Below, piece by piece: positions 11,201 to 22,369 of a DNA stretch of 64,000 nucleotides. The first letter of the stretch is position 1; every line of letters begins with the position of its first letter. Made by a program: the position numbers and the translations under genes. Origin of the DNA: Schistocephalus solidus (taxonomy: Eukaryota > Platyhelminthes > Cestoda > Diphyllobothriidea > Diphyllobothriidae); contig WEDG01003961.1 of the NCBI GenBank assembly GCA_017591395.1, positions 1 to 64,000 on the forward strand, given 5' to 3'. A model generated the notes under the pieces. The model was not told where the DNA came from, made no database searches, and was given only the letters and a program-made list of their open reading frames with translations.

Positions 11201-14200
11201 ATTAATGGTTTCCAAACTGTTCACTGTGATCTCTGTTGCTGAAAAACGTCGAGGAAAGCATACGTTGCTCTTGAGGAACATTACCGTCCACTGCGTCAAC
11301 TTCGTGCCCATAGATTCCTTCTTCATTCATTGAAGGGCGCCTATACCACCGTTGCAAGCCAATGCAGTTCTAGTTTTGCCTGTGCACTTTATAGATCGGA
11401 CATCATAGCACTCTATTCGGTGTTCTGTTGTTGAACAATAAAATCAGACAGTGACTGTCCGTCCTTCACCGGGTCGCAGGGCAGCGTCTGCTATATCTTC
11501 TCTCATGCTATCACCTTTCTTATTTTTCTTGCCATTTCTCCAGTTAGCAGCGTCATGCCATAACTGATAAGATCTAAAGTCTCTGCTTCCACTTACCTCC
11601 TCGTGTTCAGTTAGTTTTTTATTGCACACCCATTCGGTCACACGAAAGCGTCCGCACAGGCACCCGATTCATGACCCAGTTGGCCTACCTAAATCAAATA
11701 AATAGACATTTATAGGAATATAGAATTTCCAATTGCCTATATGCCTAACTGAAAACTCGTTTAATCTTCAGCCTCGTACATTTAAAATCTGGAGTTGAGG
11801 TGATTGCTTAGCAATTTCCCACGGGGACTGAAACCATCCGTAAGACTGACTGGCTTTTAAAAATCCAGACTGCAAGTTAGTAGATTTTTGAGGCTTTTTA
11901 CGATGTGTCCAAGACGAAAAATACTTTTTTCCGTAATGGTTAGTTGATTTTCATTCACAGGGAGTAAGGCTGTCGCATTATCCTCAGTGAATGCCGGTTG
12001 TTGTATTGGATCCAAATATGTAGCGTTCAGAAGCGAAGAAGTCCTGGATTACTTACCTAACAGTTTCAGCTTTTTGAGGCATAATTATCCTTTATTGTGT
12101 TCTTGGAGATTTTCTTGACTGCGCGCATTCGTGGCTTGTTGAAGGGGTTCCTGTCGGCTCAGTAGTTGATACCGATTCCGGATAGAACCTCACGTTGCGA
12201 GTTTGGTTAGCCATCGGTGTGGACCGTTTGACTTAACAAAATTTAATGCTAACTTTCCAGAATCCATAGGACTTTACGTTATCTAAGGCTGTTCAAGATA
12301 TAGAAAAGACTATTCGAAGCTTGCCTTCATTTTATGATACCCGTATACTACTGCCATGCTGCACAGCTCATCCTAGCTGTTGCAAAGTGTTTCCGGAATA
12401 CACGTGGAGTTTCTGAATGAAGTACTTCCTACAGATGTTCAGTCAAGTGATTGAGGAAAAGACGGGCAAAGTTTTTGCCGTTCATATTGAACTGATAGAG
12501 CTTACAGCGATTTCTCATGTTTTCGTTTGCCTTTAGGCTTCGTCCGGGCTGCCTTGATTTCCTCCTGCCAGGAGGGCGAGCTATGAAGCCCATCGTTATT
12601 TTTCAATTGCATAAGTCTGTCGGTGGCTTCCATACAGAATGAAGATGTTTGGTGTTTCTAAGGTGTTTGGTCCAACGTTCTGGAATCTGTGAATTATGAC
12701 AGCTGAGCGGTTTCGCCAGGAATGAGCAGCGGCAGAGTAACTGTGGATTGGGGATCGTAGGCTACCTTTAAGACCGCGAAGCACTTCGTTTCATCCTAGG
12801 CGGCACATTCGTAAATTTTTCACTATGAAATCTACCTAATGGTTCTGCGTCTCCTGCAATGGATGCGTATAAATGCATGAATGCAATGTTAGACAAGTTG
12901 GTTCCGGACAGCATGCGGTGAATCCTTCGAATCCGTCCTCTCAGAAGAAGAAGAAGAAGAAGAAGAAGAAGAAGAAGAAGAAGAAGAAGAAGAAGAAGAA
13001 GAAGAAGAAGAAGAAGAAGAAGAAGAAGAAGAAGAAGAAGAAGAAGAAGAAGAAGAAGAAGAAGAAGAAGAAGAAGAAGAAGAAGAAGAAGAAGAAGAAG
13101 AAGAAGAAGAAGAAGAAGAAGAAGAAGAAGAAGAAGAAGAAGAAGAAGAAGGTTGTTCTTTCGCCGGAATCATGGCTTTAATTATCTGAGCTTTTGAACT
13201 CTTACTGGAGTCCATCGTCAGATATAAAAGGGGCAAAAATAACAGAAGCAGTTAAAGGGGGTAAGAGCCAATCAGACAACAGTGACACCAGGCTGAAGGT
13301 GACTGCGCAGGGCTGGGTATGCCGGCACCAGATCGATAAATCGATTGACCGAGTTCTCATCGGAGGCCCAGGCTTCAATCAATTCCCGGCTCTCGTGGAT
13401 AATTATCGTCGTGGCTACGAACTTAAACTTGCGCTCCGTTTCATAGGTGTGGGTGGCCGAGGGACGATGGACTCCAGTAAGTTAGCTTGCTCGGACGAAT
13501 ACATCCATGTTTCCGGCGAGCGAACAACCTTCTCTCTCTTATTCATCTTTCTGATGAGCTTTTGACTGCGTTCAGTTTTATTCGGTGCTATCTGCGCTTG
13601 TGGTGGTTTATGTGTTCGGTCCAGTATTCGGCCCCAAACACACCACAACCACCGCTTCTCCTCGTCTTGCCTCCTGATGAGGACGTAATTTAGCAATTGC
13701 CGTGGAAGTGAACTAGAATGCATCAGTGTTGTCTGTTTGAGGTTAGGGGGAAGGGAGACGAACGAGGAATTTTGAGACGATGCAGGTTTTCTTCTGCTCA
13801 GGTCTTTGATTCTAGAGGAAAACTGTTGCAACAGCTGTCTATTCTGTGAATATCAGTCAGTACCTTTCAGCTAGCATTATCTATGCCTGCTCACACATTG
13901 GAATACCGGAAAATTATAGGCTTCTAACTGTCGGAGATGCCACGAGGAGTGCGTAGAAATCCATGTGGTGGCGAGCTTCTACTCGCTTAGTAAAATCCAA
14001 ATCTGCATGAGACGGTCACTGATGTCCAGTGGAGGGGAATTCAGCTACCTGACATGCCTGTTCAATGAGTTGAACGGCTCCAGTTTTTCAAATTTCTACC
14101 TTCGAATGGTCGCTCCAGAAAAAGGCATATACTTCTCCTGTTCTCCCCTCGTCCACTTGTAGCCTTTTCAGAGAAGCAAGTAATACCAGGGCTGCAAATG

Positions 14201-16472
14201 CCCGCCTTTGTAGCGACCCTGTTCTTGGGCGACCACACCTGTCCTTCGGTATGTTTGGACTTTGGATTATTGGCAGTGATTAATTTATTTATTTAATTAC
14301 ATTGCTACTGACATTGTATTCGGTAGGCATATTAGTGTTTTTGTGAATAGTTTTCGGTTTTGCGGTAAAAGGGGTTTGTGTCGTTATACGTCAGCAGCCC
14401 TTTTGAATTCGGGTAGGATTTGTTAGAAGTTGATCTTAAGGGGAGGTTAGGACATTAATGGACTAGGCGCTATTGTAGAATTATTATACCTAATAATAAT
14501 TCCTATTCCTTAGAGTCAGCAGGTAGAGTTGGTTTGCTGGGATTAAATAACCGTTGGCTAGTTAATCAGTAATTCCAAAATTGAATATTTTTAATAAGTA
14601 AATTATTATATGTAATGTAATATATGTATGTATATGTGTATATTTATGTATGTATGTATGTATGTAATATGTAATCCTTGATAAATAAAAAGAAGAACCA
14701 TTTTCGATTGTTTGTAATTTCGAGGAACTGATCGCGAGCGATTCGTTAGACAGCTTGTGACACAATTGGTACGACACACTGTGTTTCAAAACGCTCGCTG
14801 CTTTGTAAACCGAAAAGCGTACTCAACCACAATGCTTGGTATTTACGACTTTCCTTATTTATACCCCTACATTTTTCTCCTATATACAATTTTTTTATCA
14901 CACGTAAAACCCCGTATTATAGCTTTTCCCGCATTACACGAACCGTCGTTTTGGGATTTTTCATTACAGCAGAGTTTCATGTCGTTGCCAGATTATCTAA
15001 CATGGAACGAATATTTCCGAGCGAGACAATCAAAGGAATCTGCGGAAGTCATTGAGATTACTCGCATTTCTAGCATCGGTTTGTTTTATTACTCCAATAA
15101 GGTGCGGAATTAGAAATGTGGTACGAAATATACAAATAAGGGGCGTGTAAAACAGAAAATCCAAGATTATTGATGAAGGTTCGATTGGGTAACACGGTCT
15201 GCGGCAGGCAAAATTAATCCTAACAATGAATTTAAACATTACCCTAACCTCAAACGTAACATTTTACCTTATTCTATACTTCAACCCAATCCACACCTTA
15301 GGCCTAACATTAACCTATCCCCTAAGCATTTTATCAAGCTCAACCTGGAAGGTAACCCAAATATAACACGCCTACCTAAATCAATTAACTAGGCATGTTA
15401 TGGTAATAAAAACTAAGGACTTAAATACTAGATGGTCGCTCATTTCGTTCGCCAGTACCTCCGAACCAGTCCCTCTTTTAATACTTAAACTTTTAGCAAC
15501 CAAAAACTCCTAAACGAGTACGTATCCCAGGCCGCACAGGAAACAGTTGGCTTGACACAAGTGGAAAATGAACTGACTGAGGCCACTTACTTGTTGGTGC
15601 GTTGCAAAGCGGGAATCCAACAAATTGTGCAGAAGTTGAAGACCATTCGTGTGGACGCACCCGAAACGCCGGAGGAAGGGGAAGGTGGCACACCATCCGG
15701 CGCGACAGACGCTGCCACCGAAGATCCCGCCTCGGCCCTCCTGAAACTCTGTTCAGCCAAGGTGCGAAAACTCATCGCAGAACTGAGTGATGTTGACGTG
15801 GAGGAGCAACTCAAACAACTTAGTAATGTGGAGGTATGTTATTGAGCCTATATGCAGACTGAATAATCATGCGTATGTGTAAAGCCTTGCCTTCGCTTTT
15901 TCGTTTACCTCCCTCCTTGCTCTCACGTCCGAGTACGGAATGTCAAATACGAAACCTCTACTCAACAGAGGCCGTATTACTTTCCTTTACACGCAAAAAA
16001 TCACACGCACTTATCCCTATCCGCCTTCTTCCTTCTGGTCGGCCTTTTTCACTGGTCTTATTGATGAAGACTTCTATGCTTGCGTGCTTTGCCGTCTGGT
16101 AGTGTCGTTCGGGAGAAGTAAATACTCTGGCACCAGTTGTGCCCCAAAATAATAGCAAATCTGTTTTCTTATTTCTTCAATCACTGGCGACTTTAGTTTC
16201 CCGTCTGTCAACAAAAAGCTTCAATTTGCCCAGCCCTTTCGCTCCAAGAAGGTACTAACCACAAAATTGCCATTTTGCCTCTTTGTCGGGGCTTAATCGA
16301 TCGTGCTCTTATCCCATGCTCGGCTTTGAGAATATTGGCGAGAATTACCAAAATGCATTCATCTGCATTTAAGGAGATGTGTGCTCGTAGGTAATTCCAA
16401 CTTTTTAGCTCATATTTTTATCCCTCATCCTGTCTTTACCTAACCAGGCTGACAAGAACCGAAATCTGAATA

Positions 16473-16509
<37 letters not shown>

Positions 16510-19500
16510 GAGGAAGAAGAAGAAGCCGTCTATGCGAAGTCTTATTTCAAACTGTTCCAGTTTGGGTGGGATAATACCTTTGTGCAGTGGAAAAACCAAG
16601 ACCCCTTCATTGAAGTGAAGTTCTGAGAGCTGAAACCGAACTTCCTTCTTACCGAACTTACTGTTTATTCGAATGGCTTTGCATCCGTCTTATTTAAACC
16701 TATCCTGGCTGCCTGTGTCTGCAGCCGTCTGAGGCCGGTTTCAGGAAAGAAATCAGCGAGGCAGATGTCCTGGATCTTCTGTGATACATGACCCACGGGC
16801 ATCTCAGAACACTCGGCCTCCTGGTGTGGTGGGGATCGCACGGAGGTTGATAGTGGAATCCTTTGTTTAACGGTATTGTTCCCTCAATGGTTGCACGTCA
16901 CCTAGTCGCTGCTGGCCAGGGATGTGACTCACTTAGTAGATCACTGAATAAGCATGAAACAGCTGCTGCTTTGGCCTCAGATATCTTAACGGGTTTACTT
17001 TATAAATCCGTAACTTACTTTAAAAGTTACTGCAATTACTATTGGTTTTCTGTCCTTATTGTCTCATTTTTACATCACCAGAAACAAGTTTTTATGCACC
17101 TCTGCAGCGGTAAGCAAAGTGTTTACCTCTTCTGCGTTGGTCTTTGTCGGTAATTTCGTTGTGCTTTTGAGGGTGCTTCAGTGTTGCGATGCTCTACAGT
17201 AACATTTTTCCTCTCTTAGTTCTTCGAGAAGACGGAGGAGAAACTGCCTGAGCACAATATGCGTATAACTTTGCCTCAGGACCAGGAAGACACGGGTTAC
17301 GAAGGTATTTTTATGTGCCTCTCTGACAAGCGTTCACCGAGATTTTGTCCAGTGACATGCAAATTGACCTTAAAGGCTAGCCATTTACGTTAAGCAGTAG
17401 ACAGTAGGACCAGGGTTGTTATTCGTGCACCGGAATCATAGCTTTGTTCTACTGAGCTTTCGAACGCTTACTGAAGTACAGCGTCAGAGATAAAAACCGG
17501 CAACAAAAACAAACAACAGCTGGAGGGGAGCAGGGGCCAATGACGTCAATCTGAGGTGACTGCGAAGGGCTCTGTATGCAGGCGCCAGATCGATAAATCG
17601 ATTGACTAAGTTCTCATCGGTGGCACAGGCTTCAATAAATTCTCGCCTTGTCATGGTTCCGGCGGGCGATCAAACTTCTTTACTAACACACACACACCTG
17701 GAATGCGAACATTGGCCTCAACAGTAAGGGCCTTCGGCTCGTGACTGAAATTTTCAATCAAACAGACTTGGAATAATGTGATAAAGCGGTAAAATGAAAG
17801 CAGTGAATATATGGACTAGTGTGGCTCATTTTAGTCAACAAATAAGACCTAAATGCCCATTTTCCAGCGATGGCGCATCAGAGGTTATTGAAACAATTCT
17901 CGTGATGACTATGCTCCAACCTAATGTCATTAAATTTCGTCTGCTGTTGATTGCAATGGCATTTTTTAGGTTAGCGACGAACTATTAATAATGCTTTAGG
18001 GAGCGCGGATAAACGCGAGTTATAGGACAGCGCGCATCCGAACCGAGCGTCACGGTTTTGCCGCCTCTAAGTTATCAAATGGCTCATCGTGTGCGTGGCG
18101 TCCACGTATCCATCCGGATTACAGGACAGAAATTGGTATTTACATCTTGACTTTAAGACTAGTCTAGAACGCCTCACAGGCCGTCACGTGATACGAGTAA
18201 TCATGAATGATGAAGTAGTAATTACAAGGTCAATGGTGTTGGTACATGACCCAAGTACCAAACAGTTGGGCTCGGATCTTACCGGACTCAGCCCTCTGAT
18301 GACAGAAAATGAACGAGAACTACTCACTTTTCAGGTCCTTTTGATGGACCGTAATACTCTTTGACCGTCACTTTCAACGGTAAAGAACGCGAGGGAGGAC
18401 TTCTGTCTCAGAATCCGATGCCCAGCTCGATATCTCAGCTAATCAGATTAAAGCACGTTTGTCGCATGGCACCGGCATTCTATAAATACTGCGCGCCCTC
18501 TGCCTCCCTTTACTCGTTATTGCGACTCGTCTCTGAGGATGGGTCAGTGAGGAGCCAAAACGCCAGGGCCAATTAGCTTTGCTCCAGCAATCGCATCTTC
18601 TCCTTCTTCTTCTGAACTGTTTTGACTCTGCAGAGGCAGAAATGACATGCTCTGGTGTGGACGGAAAATGCTGGGCTTAGTAGAGAAGCCTTCAAGAAGC
18701 GATTGCAGCATTTCCTTGCTCAACACGCCAAGAAAAAGACTTAGAGCTTCTTCGGTCGTTCATAACCACCCACTTTGGGGGAAATGAAATTCAGCTCGCG
18801 ATCGACATTTTCGAGCCAGCTCATAGGAATAAAACGAAGCCATGAATATCAAAAGTACGGGCGTGCAGAGACACTACTACTGGCAGAGAGACAGAGAGAA
18901 AAATAAAGCAAGGCGTGTATGAAAGACGACGAATGAAAAGGACGCAGCATACCAGCATCGAAGTTGATTTAAACCAAAGAGTCTTTCCTCTCCCTGCACG
19001 ACATGCAGACGCCTGTGACCAGAAACAGCAGTCAAGTTTCGGCACAACCGCACCCTTTTGTGGACTGTCGTATCTCTTTAGACTCATGTTGCCTGTGTGT
19101 GCTCATACAGGCCAATTTCTGTACTCTAGGCTCTGCTTTAACATTTAGTGTAGAGCAGATAAAGGGAGCCCCTCTTTCCTGAAAACGCTCTTTCAAGACT
19201 CGCTGCGAGTACTTCTTCCGGCGCTTGCTGCCGCCAGGTTCCTGGTGCATTATCTGCTCAGTAAAGCCAGCACGCTAACAAATCAGCGCTGACGTGCAGT
19301 TTGGTCCATTAGCCTCCGGGATTTCATAAATTGTCGTCGTGCCATTTTGGGAGGGGCCTATACGGTTAGACAAGGTTTTGCGCTGGAATTCGTCGAAATA
19401 GTGGCCGACGTTTTGACAAGTCATCGAATTGAAAGGGTACTAAGTTGCTATTTTCAAACCTAATTCGATGGGAGTCTAAACCCCAATCGATTCATACACG

Positions 19501-20398
19501 GCAGGATGTTCCCTTTGATTGATAATCTCTCCGGAGCCATATATGTACAGATACAAAAATAATACTTACTTAACTAACGTACATTTGTCATGTGAGTTTC
19601 GACGCCCTGTAAAATTAACGCATTTGGGGAACAGAACTACAGGGACTTTAGCACTTACTCTACTGAGGCACGTGCCCATAGTGCATGAGTAACAAAAGCC
19701 GTTTTCGGTTGGGGAGGGGAACTCCATCCGAATTATTTCAGAGAAAAAAGGTGACCTGCTTGAAAGCCTTTAAAAAAGTACGAATATAGCCTGTGTCTCA
19801 AAATAGGCAGATGTAAATCAAATTTTAAAACCAAAATACTTATTTTCAGTTCCGAATTCAAGGAAGGCACAATTGAACTCTAACTGATACGCTTTCCTAT
19901 CGATGCGCCCAAATTTACACAGGCTTTGCACAAAATTGTGTGCAAACACATCAGTTATCAGGATCAATTTCCTAAGCCTACCATTGTAATGCTCCATAGG
20001 AATGGCCTGGATTACGTTCCAGGTAATCAGCTTTGCAACCTTATCTTAAGTAATATATCGGTATTTAAGAGCAAATCGAAGAAGTCCAGGGCCTCACGCC
20101 CCTTGTGTACCTAATCTAAACATGTATATTAACTCCAATTTGGTCACCGACCAAGTCATATTTTCTCAGTGATGCATGCATTGTCCGGCCGTAAACCATA
20201 TAACTCGCACATAACTAACCTCAGCTACGTCTCGAAAGTTCAGACACGCAAACGCATGGCTTCCATGCTCGAGTCAGTCTCCTGCTTGCGTATTCGCCTA
20301 CACTCGAAAAGGTACCACTTTTGCTAATCGTTACTTTCTTTTGTTGTTTTCTCACAGAGGATGATGAGATGGGGATGGATGAAGGGCAGCAGCGCTAA
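5135..20398 (+). CDS. ODAD3: ODAD3/CCDC151 homologue, outer dynein arm docking complex subunit (whole gene)
   Basis: Nine exons encode a coiled-coil protein of roughly 560 residues, close to the usual length of animal ODAD3 (near 600). Family blocks appear in the right order: [11 protein letters not shown] (exons 1-2), ALD...[11 protein letters not shown] and [18 protein letters not shown] (exon 4), a lysine/arginine-rich coil (exon 5), IIKDATGV...GETLEHL and [11 protein letters not shown] (exon 6), [16 protein letters not shown] (exon 7), [14 protein letters not shown] (exon 8) and an acidic tail (exon 9). In animals this protein forms, with ODAD1 and partners, the docking complex that fixes outer dynein arms to axonemal doublets, so the product should act in motile cilia. 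The first four introns are 29-33 bases; later ones are kilobases long and full of repeats. Exon 5 has one frame break and exon 6 several, so either the locus is decaying or the assembly has indel errors. The identity is firm; its activity is not. Confidence 0.88.
5266..5381 (+). CDS. ODAD3: ODAD3 exon 2
   Basis: The TTTCAG acceptor joins in phase 1 to complete a Glu codon and gives [15 protein letters not shown], the most diagnostic ODAD3 block. It ends after GCT at GTAATA. Intron 2 (5382-5410) is only 29 bases and T-rich. Confidence 0.9.
5411..5488 (+). CDS. ODAD3: ODAD3 exon 3
   Basis: 26 codons ([20 protein letters not shown]...), phase 0 at both ends, with a GTGTTAG acceptor and a GTACCT donor. 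Intron 3 (5489-5521) is 33 bases. Confidence 0.87.
5522..5803 (+). CDS. ODAD3: ODAD3 exon 4
   Basis: 94 intact codons of charged coiled coil. The blocks [20 protein letters not shown] and [18 protein letters not shown] match the central family signature. Phase 0 at both ends. Intron 4 (5804-5834) is 31 bases. Confidence 0.9.
5835..6084 (+). CDS. ODAD3: ODAD3 exon 5, with one frame break
   Basis: [20 protein letters not shown] continues the coiled coil in frame from exon 4. Near 6000-6010 the frame reaches a TGA at 6015, while the frame one base later continues cleanly as [20 protein letters not shown] to a strong GTAAGT donor at 6085. A single-base indel, or a very short intron (about 22 bases, GTAACG...AAAG), would restore it. 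I favour an indel because 22 bases is shorter than any other intron here. Confidence 0.75.
6085..9200 (+). other. ODAD3 intron 5
   Basis: About 3.1 kb between a GTAAGT donor and a CATTTTAG acceptor. AT-rich, with no repeat family or further exon that I can support. Human-like alignment of the flanking coils suggests that few or no residues are missing between exons 5 and 6. Confidence 0.6.
9201..9598 (+). pseudogene. ODAD3: ODAD3 exon 6, conserved but broken by several frame changes
   Basis: Conserved ODAD3 blocks lie in order but in different frames: [20 protein letters not shown] (frame 3), [11 protein letters not shown] (frame 1), [10 protein letters not shown] (frame 2), [16 protein letters not shown] (frame 1) and [16 protein letters not shown] (frame 3). 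The ...IIKDATG...VKR...GETLEHL...LEEMKY order is the family's second hallmark. At least four indels within about 270 bases separate them, although frame 1 alone stays open from 9202 to 9472 and could give a locally scrambled protein. The 3' limit is uncertain: a GTAAG donor begins at 9599 and a weaker GT at 9551. Confidence 0.7.
9599..12942 (+). other. ODAD3 intron 6, first part
   Basis: About 3.3 kb with no repeat or exon that I can identify. Short open frames on both strands look like chance. Confidence 0.55.
12943..13151. repeat. (AAG)n microsatellite, about 209 bases
   Basis: A perfect run of about 70 AAG triplets, ending exactly where a Penelope-like 3' end (minus orientation) begins. 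The long Lys and Ser homopolymer frames it produces are not genes. Confidence 0.98.
13152..13530 (-). mobile_element. Penelope-like element 3' fragment (minus)
   Basis: Read on the minus strand, 13430-13270 encodes [10 protein letters not shown]...[20 protein letters not shown]...[10 protein letters not shown], the end of a GIY-YIG nuclease domain of the same family as the copies at 37 and 61 kb. The 3' terminal sequence (13152-13215 here) recurs at 17.4, 22.4 and 61.5 kb. The 5' side is truncated near 13530, with a decayed link to the nuclease core. It lies within ODAD3 intron 6, antisense to the gene. Confidence 0.75.
13531..15496 (+). other. ODAD3 intron 6, last part
   Basis: No gene is supported. 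It contains a (TGTA)n tract at 14622-14667 and a C/A-rich stretch at 15240-15345 with CCTAAC-like words, resembling the right half of the fold-back repeat at 30.3-30.9 kb. Confidence 0.5.
14622..14667. repeat. (TGTA)n microsatellite
   Basis: Tandem TATG/TGTA tetramers, slightly interrupted at the left end. Confidence 0.9.
15497..15833 (+). CDS. ODAD3: ODAD3 exon 7
   Basis: An ACTTTTAG acceptor, then one base and 112 codons with no break, ending at GAG before GTATGT. It encodes [17 protein letters not shown]..., then [20 protein letters not shown] and an acidic Gly/Thr/Ala linker, then [20 protein letters not shown] and [14 protein letters not shown]. This corresponds to the C-terminal region of ODAD3 that ends ...LL.L.E.KL..L...L. 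The linker is longer in Gly/Thr than I would expect for the family. Confidence 0.85.
15834..17219 (+). other. ODAD3 intron 7
   Basis: About 1.4 kb, GTATGT to CTCTTAG. It contains a (TAA)n tract at 16471-16509 running into AAG triplets. No other element recognised. Confidence 0.7.
16471..16525. repeat. (TAA)n then (GAA)n microsatellite
   Basis: About 13 TAA/AAT units followed by about five AAG units. Confidence 0.92.
17220..17304 (+). CDS. ODAD3: ODAD3 exon 8
   Basis: A TTTCCTCTCTTAG acceptor; 28 codons plus one base, [20 protein letters not shown] then [14 protein letters not shown] donor. The E..LPE.N.RI.LP signature is the conserved C-terminal block of ODAD3. Phase 0 in and phase 1 out, compatible with exon 9. 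Confidence 0.88.
17305..17414 (+). other. ODAD3 intron 8, start
   Basis: Intron 8 (17305-20357) begins here with GTATTT and runs through the Penelope-like fragment and the candidate exon described next. Confidence 0.7.
17415..17665 (-). mobile_element. Penelope-like element 3' fragment (minus)
   Basis: Same family and orientation as 13152-13530. It has the 3' terminal GTTATTCGTGCACCGGAATC block, and on the minus strand an [14 protein letters not shown] segment next to the ATCGATAAATCGATTGA sequence shared by all copies. Only about 250 bases remain. Confidence 0.7.
18125..18334 (+). CDS. Candidate exon of an unrecognised protein
   Basis: A GGATTACAG acceptor, 70 uninterrupted codons, then CAG before GTCCTT; phase 0 at both ends. 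The translation (begins [19 protein letters not shown], ends [19 protein letters not shown]) has balanced composition typical of a folded protein. I do not recognise the family. It lies in ODAD3 intron 8 on the same strand. It could be an exon of an overlapping gene, a retained gene relic or chance. Confidence 0.3.
18335..20357 (+). other. ODAD3 intron 8, remainder
   Basis: No supported gene. 18526-18620 shares a diverged repeat with 24005-24105 (CTCTGAGGATGGG...CAAAACGCCAGG...), otherwise unidentified. The intron ends at CTCACAG. Confidence 0.5.
20358..20398 (+). CDS. ODAD3: ODAD3 exon 9 (last), acidic tail and stop
   Basis: A TTTTCTCACAG acceptor joins in phase 1 to complete Glu, giving [13 protein letters not shown] and TAA at 20396. 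The acidic end after the LPE.N.RI.LP block agrees with the family's Asp/Glu-rich tail, but the protein stops earlier than vertebrate ODAD3, lacking the basic end. No AATAAA is obvious in the next few hundred bases. Confidence 0.72.
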
Positions 20399-20724
20399 GC
20401 CGGACTGCACTGAAGAAGACAGTCACAGCAGATAGTTGATTTGAGGACAAAAGAAGAAGCAGGATGGAAAGAAGAGAAGGGCAGTAAGGAGATGCTGGCC
20501 GGAGTTGGGAAAAACGCGGGCTGAATCCCCCGCCCCGCCCCCGCTCCTACGCTCAAAAACCACCTCCTCACTATGCGCGAGGCGTGCGTACGCGTCGTCA
20601 CCCGTTCCATGAAACTGCACTGCTGAAAACTCATTGCTATCTGTTTCGCTTCACTGCTTTCAGCTTAGCTGCGCTGTTTGGTCCTCAACTCTCCTGCTCT
20701 CACTTTTAACTGTTTACTAACCAG

Positions 20725-21054
20725 GGTAAAATCCATGTAAACACCTCTAAAACTGCTCTGCTAGCTCGTATGGGCTCCCTACGTACAGTTTGTGATACTG
20801 TATGCATGAAAAATTTGCGACCTAATCTTCACTATGCTGACATACGTGTCACCCTGGCCGTCTCGCATGGTCTGCTAAAAGTGCATAACATGATCGTGTT
20901 TGAAGGCAGGGTTTACGCGAAACACACGTCCCCTGAGGGCGATAAAGGTATTGTTTAAGACTCGTTAGGCCCGGACTCCCAACTGAGAGGTAGGTGCTTT
21001 GATTCTCCGGTTGAAGGATTCACGATTTCTGACACGGGTCTCCTGAACGTCAAA
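20725..21054 (+). pseudogene. Candidate exon of an unrecognised protein, with one internal stop
   Basis: An ACTAACCAG acceptor and a strong GTAAGT donor, phase 0 at both ends. The frame reads GKIHVNTSKTALLARMGSLR...HGLLKVHNMIVFEGRVYAKH..., meets TAA at 20956, and continues in the same frame as DSLGPDSQLRGRCFDSPVEG...TISDTGLLNVK. The reading looks protein-like on both sides of the stop, so it may be a broken exon or the stop may be a sequence error. Family not recognised. Confidence 0.33.
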
Positions 21055-21223
21055 GTAAGTTTACATCGAAGGGCATCTACAAGCAGGCTTTTTAGATTCT
21101 TTCTTCTGACACCCAATTGCCTACAGTATTGGAAATAGTGTTCTAAAGGGAGGGCAGGGAGCCAGTCACTTTCTAAACACCACCCCTATGAAACCCAGTG
21201 GTAAACCATAACTTCGGTTACAG

Positions 21224-21424
21224 AGGCGGGCTACTGTGCAGATGCATGCCATGAAGGTCTCTGGAATGGCGGGGAAATGGGTTCATCTTCGTGACAAGGC
21301 AAGCAACAAACAAACGAAACTTTTCCACTCTAACCCCAATGGATGGTTTTTGGCAATTGGTGCATCCTATCGGATTGATCAAAAGTTCGAAGTCCAAACG
21401 CTTCGAAGTGCTGAGCAAGTAAAG
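21224..21424 (+). CDS. Candidate exon of the same unrecognised protein
   Basis: A CGGTTACAG acceptor, 67 codons, AAG before GTATCA; phase 0 to 0, so it can be spliced directly to the preceding candidate exon. It encodes RRATVQMHAMKVSGMAGKWV...RSAEQVK. No domain recognised. The open frame continues beyond the donor to 21568, so the exon end is uncertain. Confidence 0.33.
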
Positions 21425-22369
21425 GTATCAAGTTTCGCAGTTTTTAAAGGTAATTGGCGTGTAATGTTTGCTTTCAGAACTGACCATATGCCTATAGCCT
21501 TCATACTCGACTGGAAATATCTTTCCGTAGGAGGAGTTTATCTACAATGTCGTGGCAGATTTGGGTGACAATTTCCTGTTTTGTTGCCTTTATCGTTAAC
21601 TGCTATACCAGGATCAAATACTTCGGCTTTTGATCTGGACCCCGTTGGAAGAGGACATATTTTGTCAAAGAATGGTTGTTGCAGAATGCTAGTGCGTTTT
21701 CTATGGTTGGATAGCAAATGCTCAGTGAAGAGATGACCCACCATAACACACCTTTTGAATTATAAAGATACCTCAGCCAGGATTCCTTGAACTCTGATGC
21801 GGGCAATTTGGCGGACATCAAGTGCACCTGAGTCCCAGGGACATATTTTTAACATCAAGCTCATTTATCTGGCCCACTTGTGAAAAACTCCTGACGGTCT
21901 CGGTGGAGTTTGAATCCACAACTGCACGTGCATGGTCTGCTGAAAAGGCTCCATCCGGGAGCCTTGTAGTCAGTTAGTAGATTGGTTGTTTAGAAAAACC
22001 CCGTTTGGACAGTCAACCTAGTATATCAGAACTGCTGGATTTCAAAGGTCGCAGTAGGTTGGGCAGGTAACTAGACGCAAGCGTGACTAACTCACGGATC
22101 CTGTTCAAAGCCTCGAAGTTCATGTGAGTTGAGCGTTGGCTGCACTTCAGTCTTGCGCTAGCCGTCATGCTTTCGATTCCTAACGAACTCGCCCAGCTTT
22201 TACAATTGAGTCAGATAAATTATGCAAATCTGCCAAAAACTATAAATGTACATGACTGAAAACGGAAACGTGCGTTTACATCTAAGAAGTATTGACAGCG
22301 GCATTGCGAAGGGATGAAGAAAAGCCAAAAAGTAAAGGACTAAAAACGAAGGCGATCTCTGATTTGTTC
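21425..22369. other. No recognisable gene
   Basis: Only short open frames; no repeat family identified. Confidence 0.5.

Noticed and set aside
12873..13236. Long poly-Lys and poly-Ser open frames on the two strands
   Set aside because: They are translations of the (AAG)n microsatellite.
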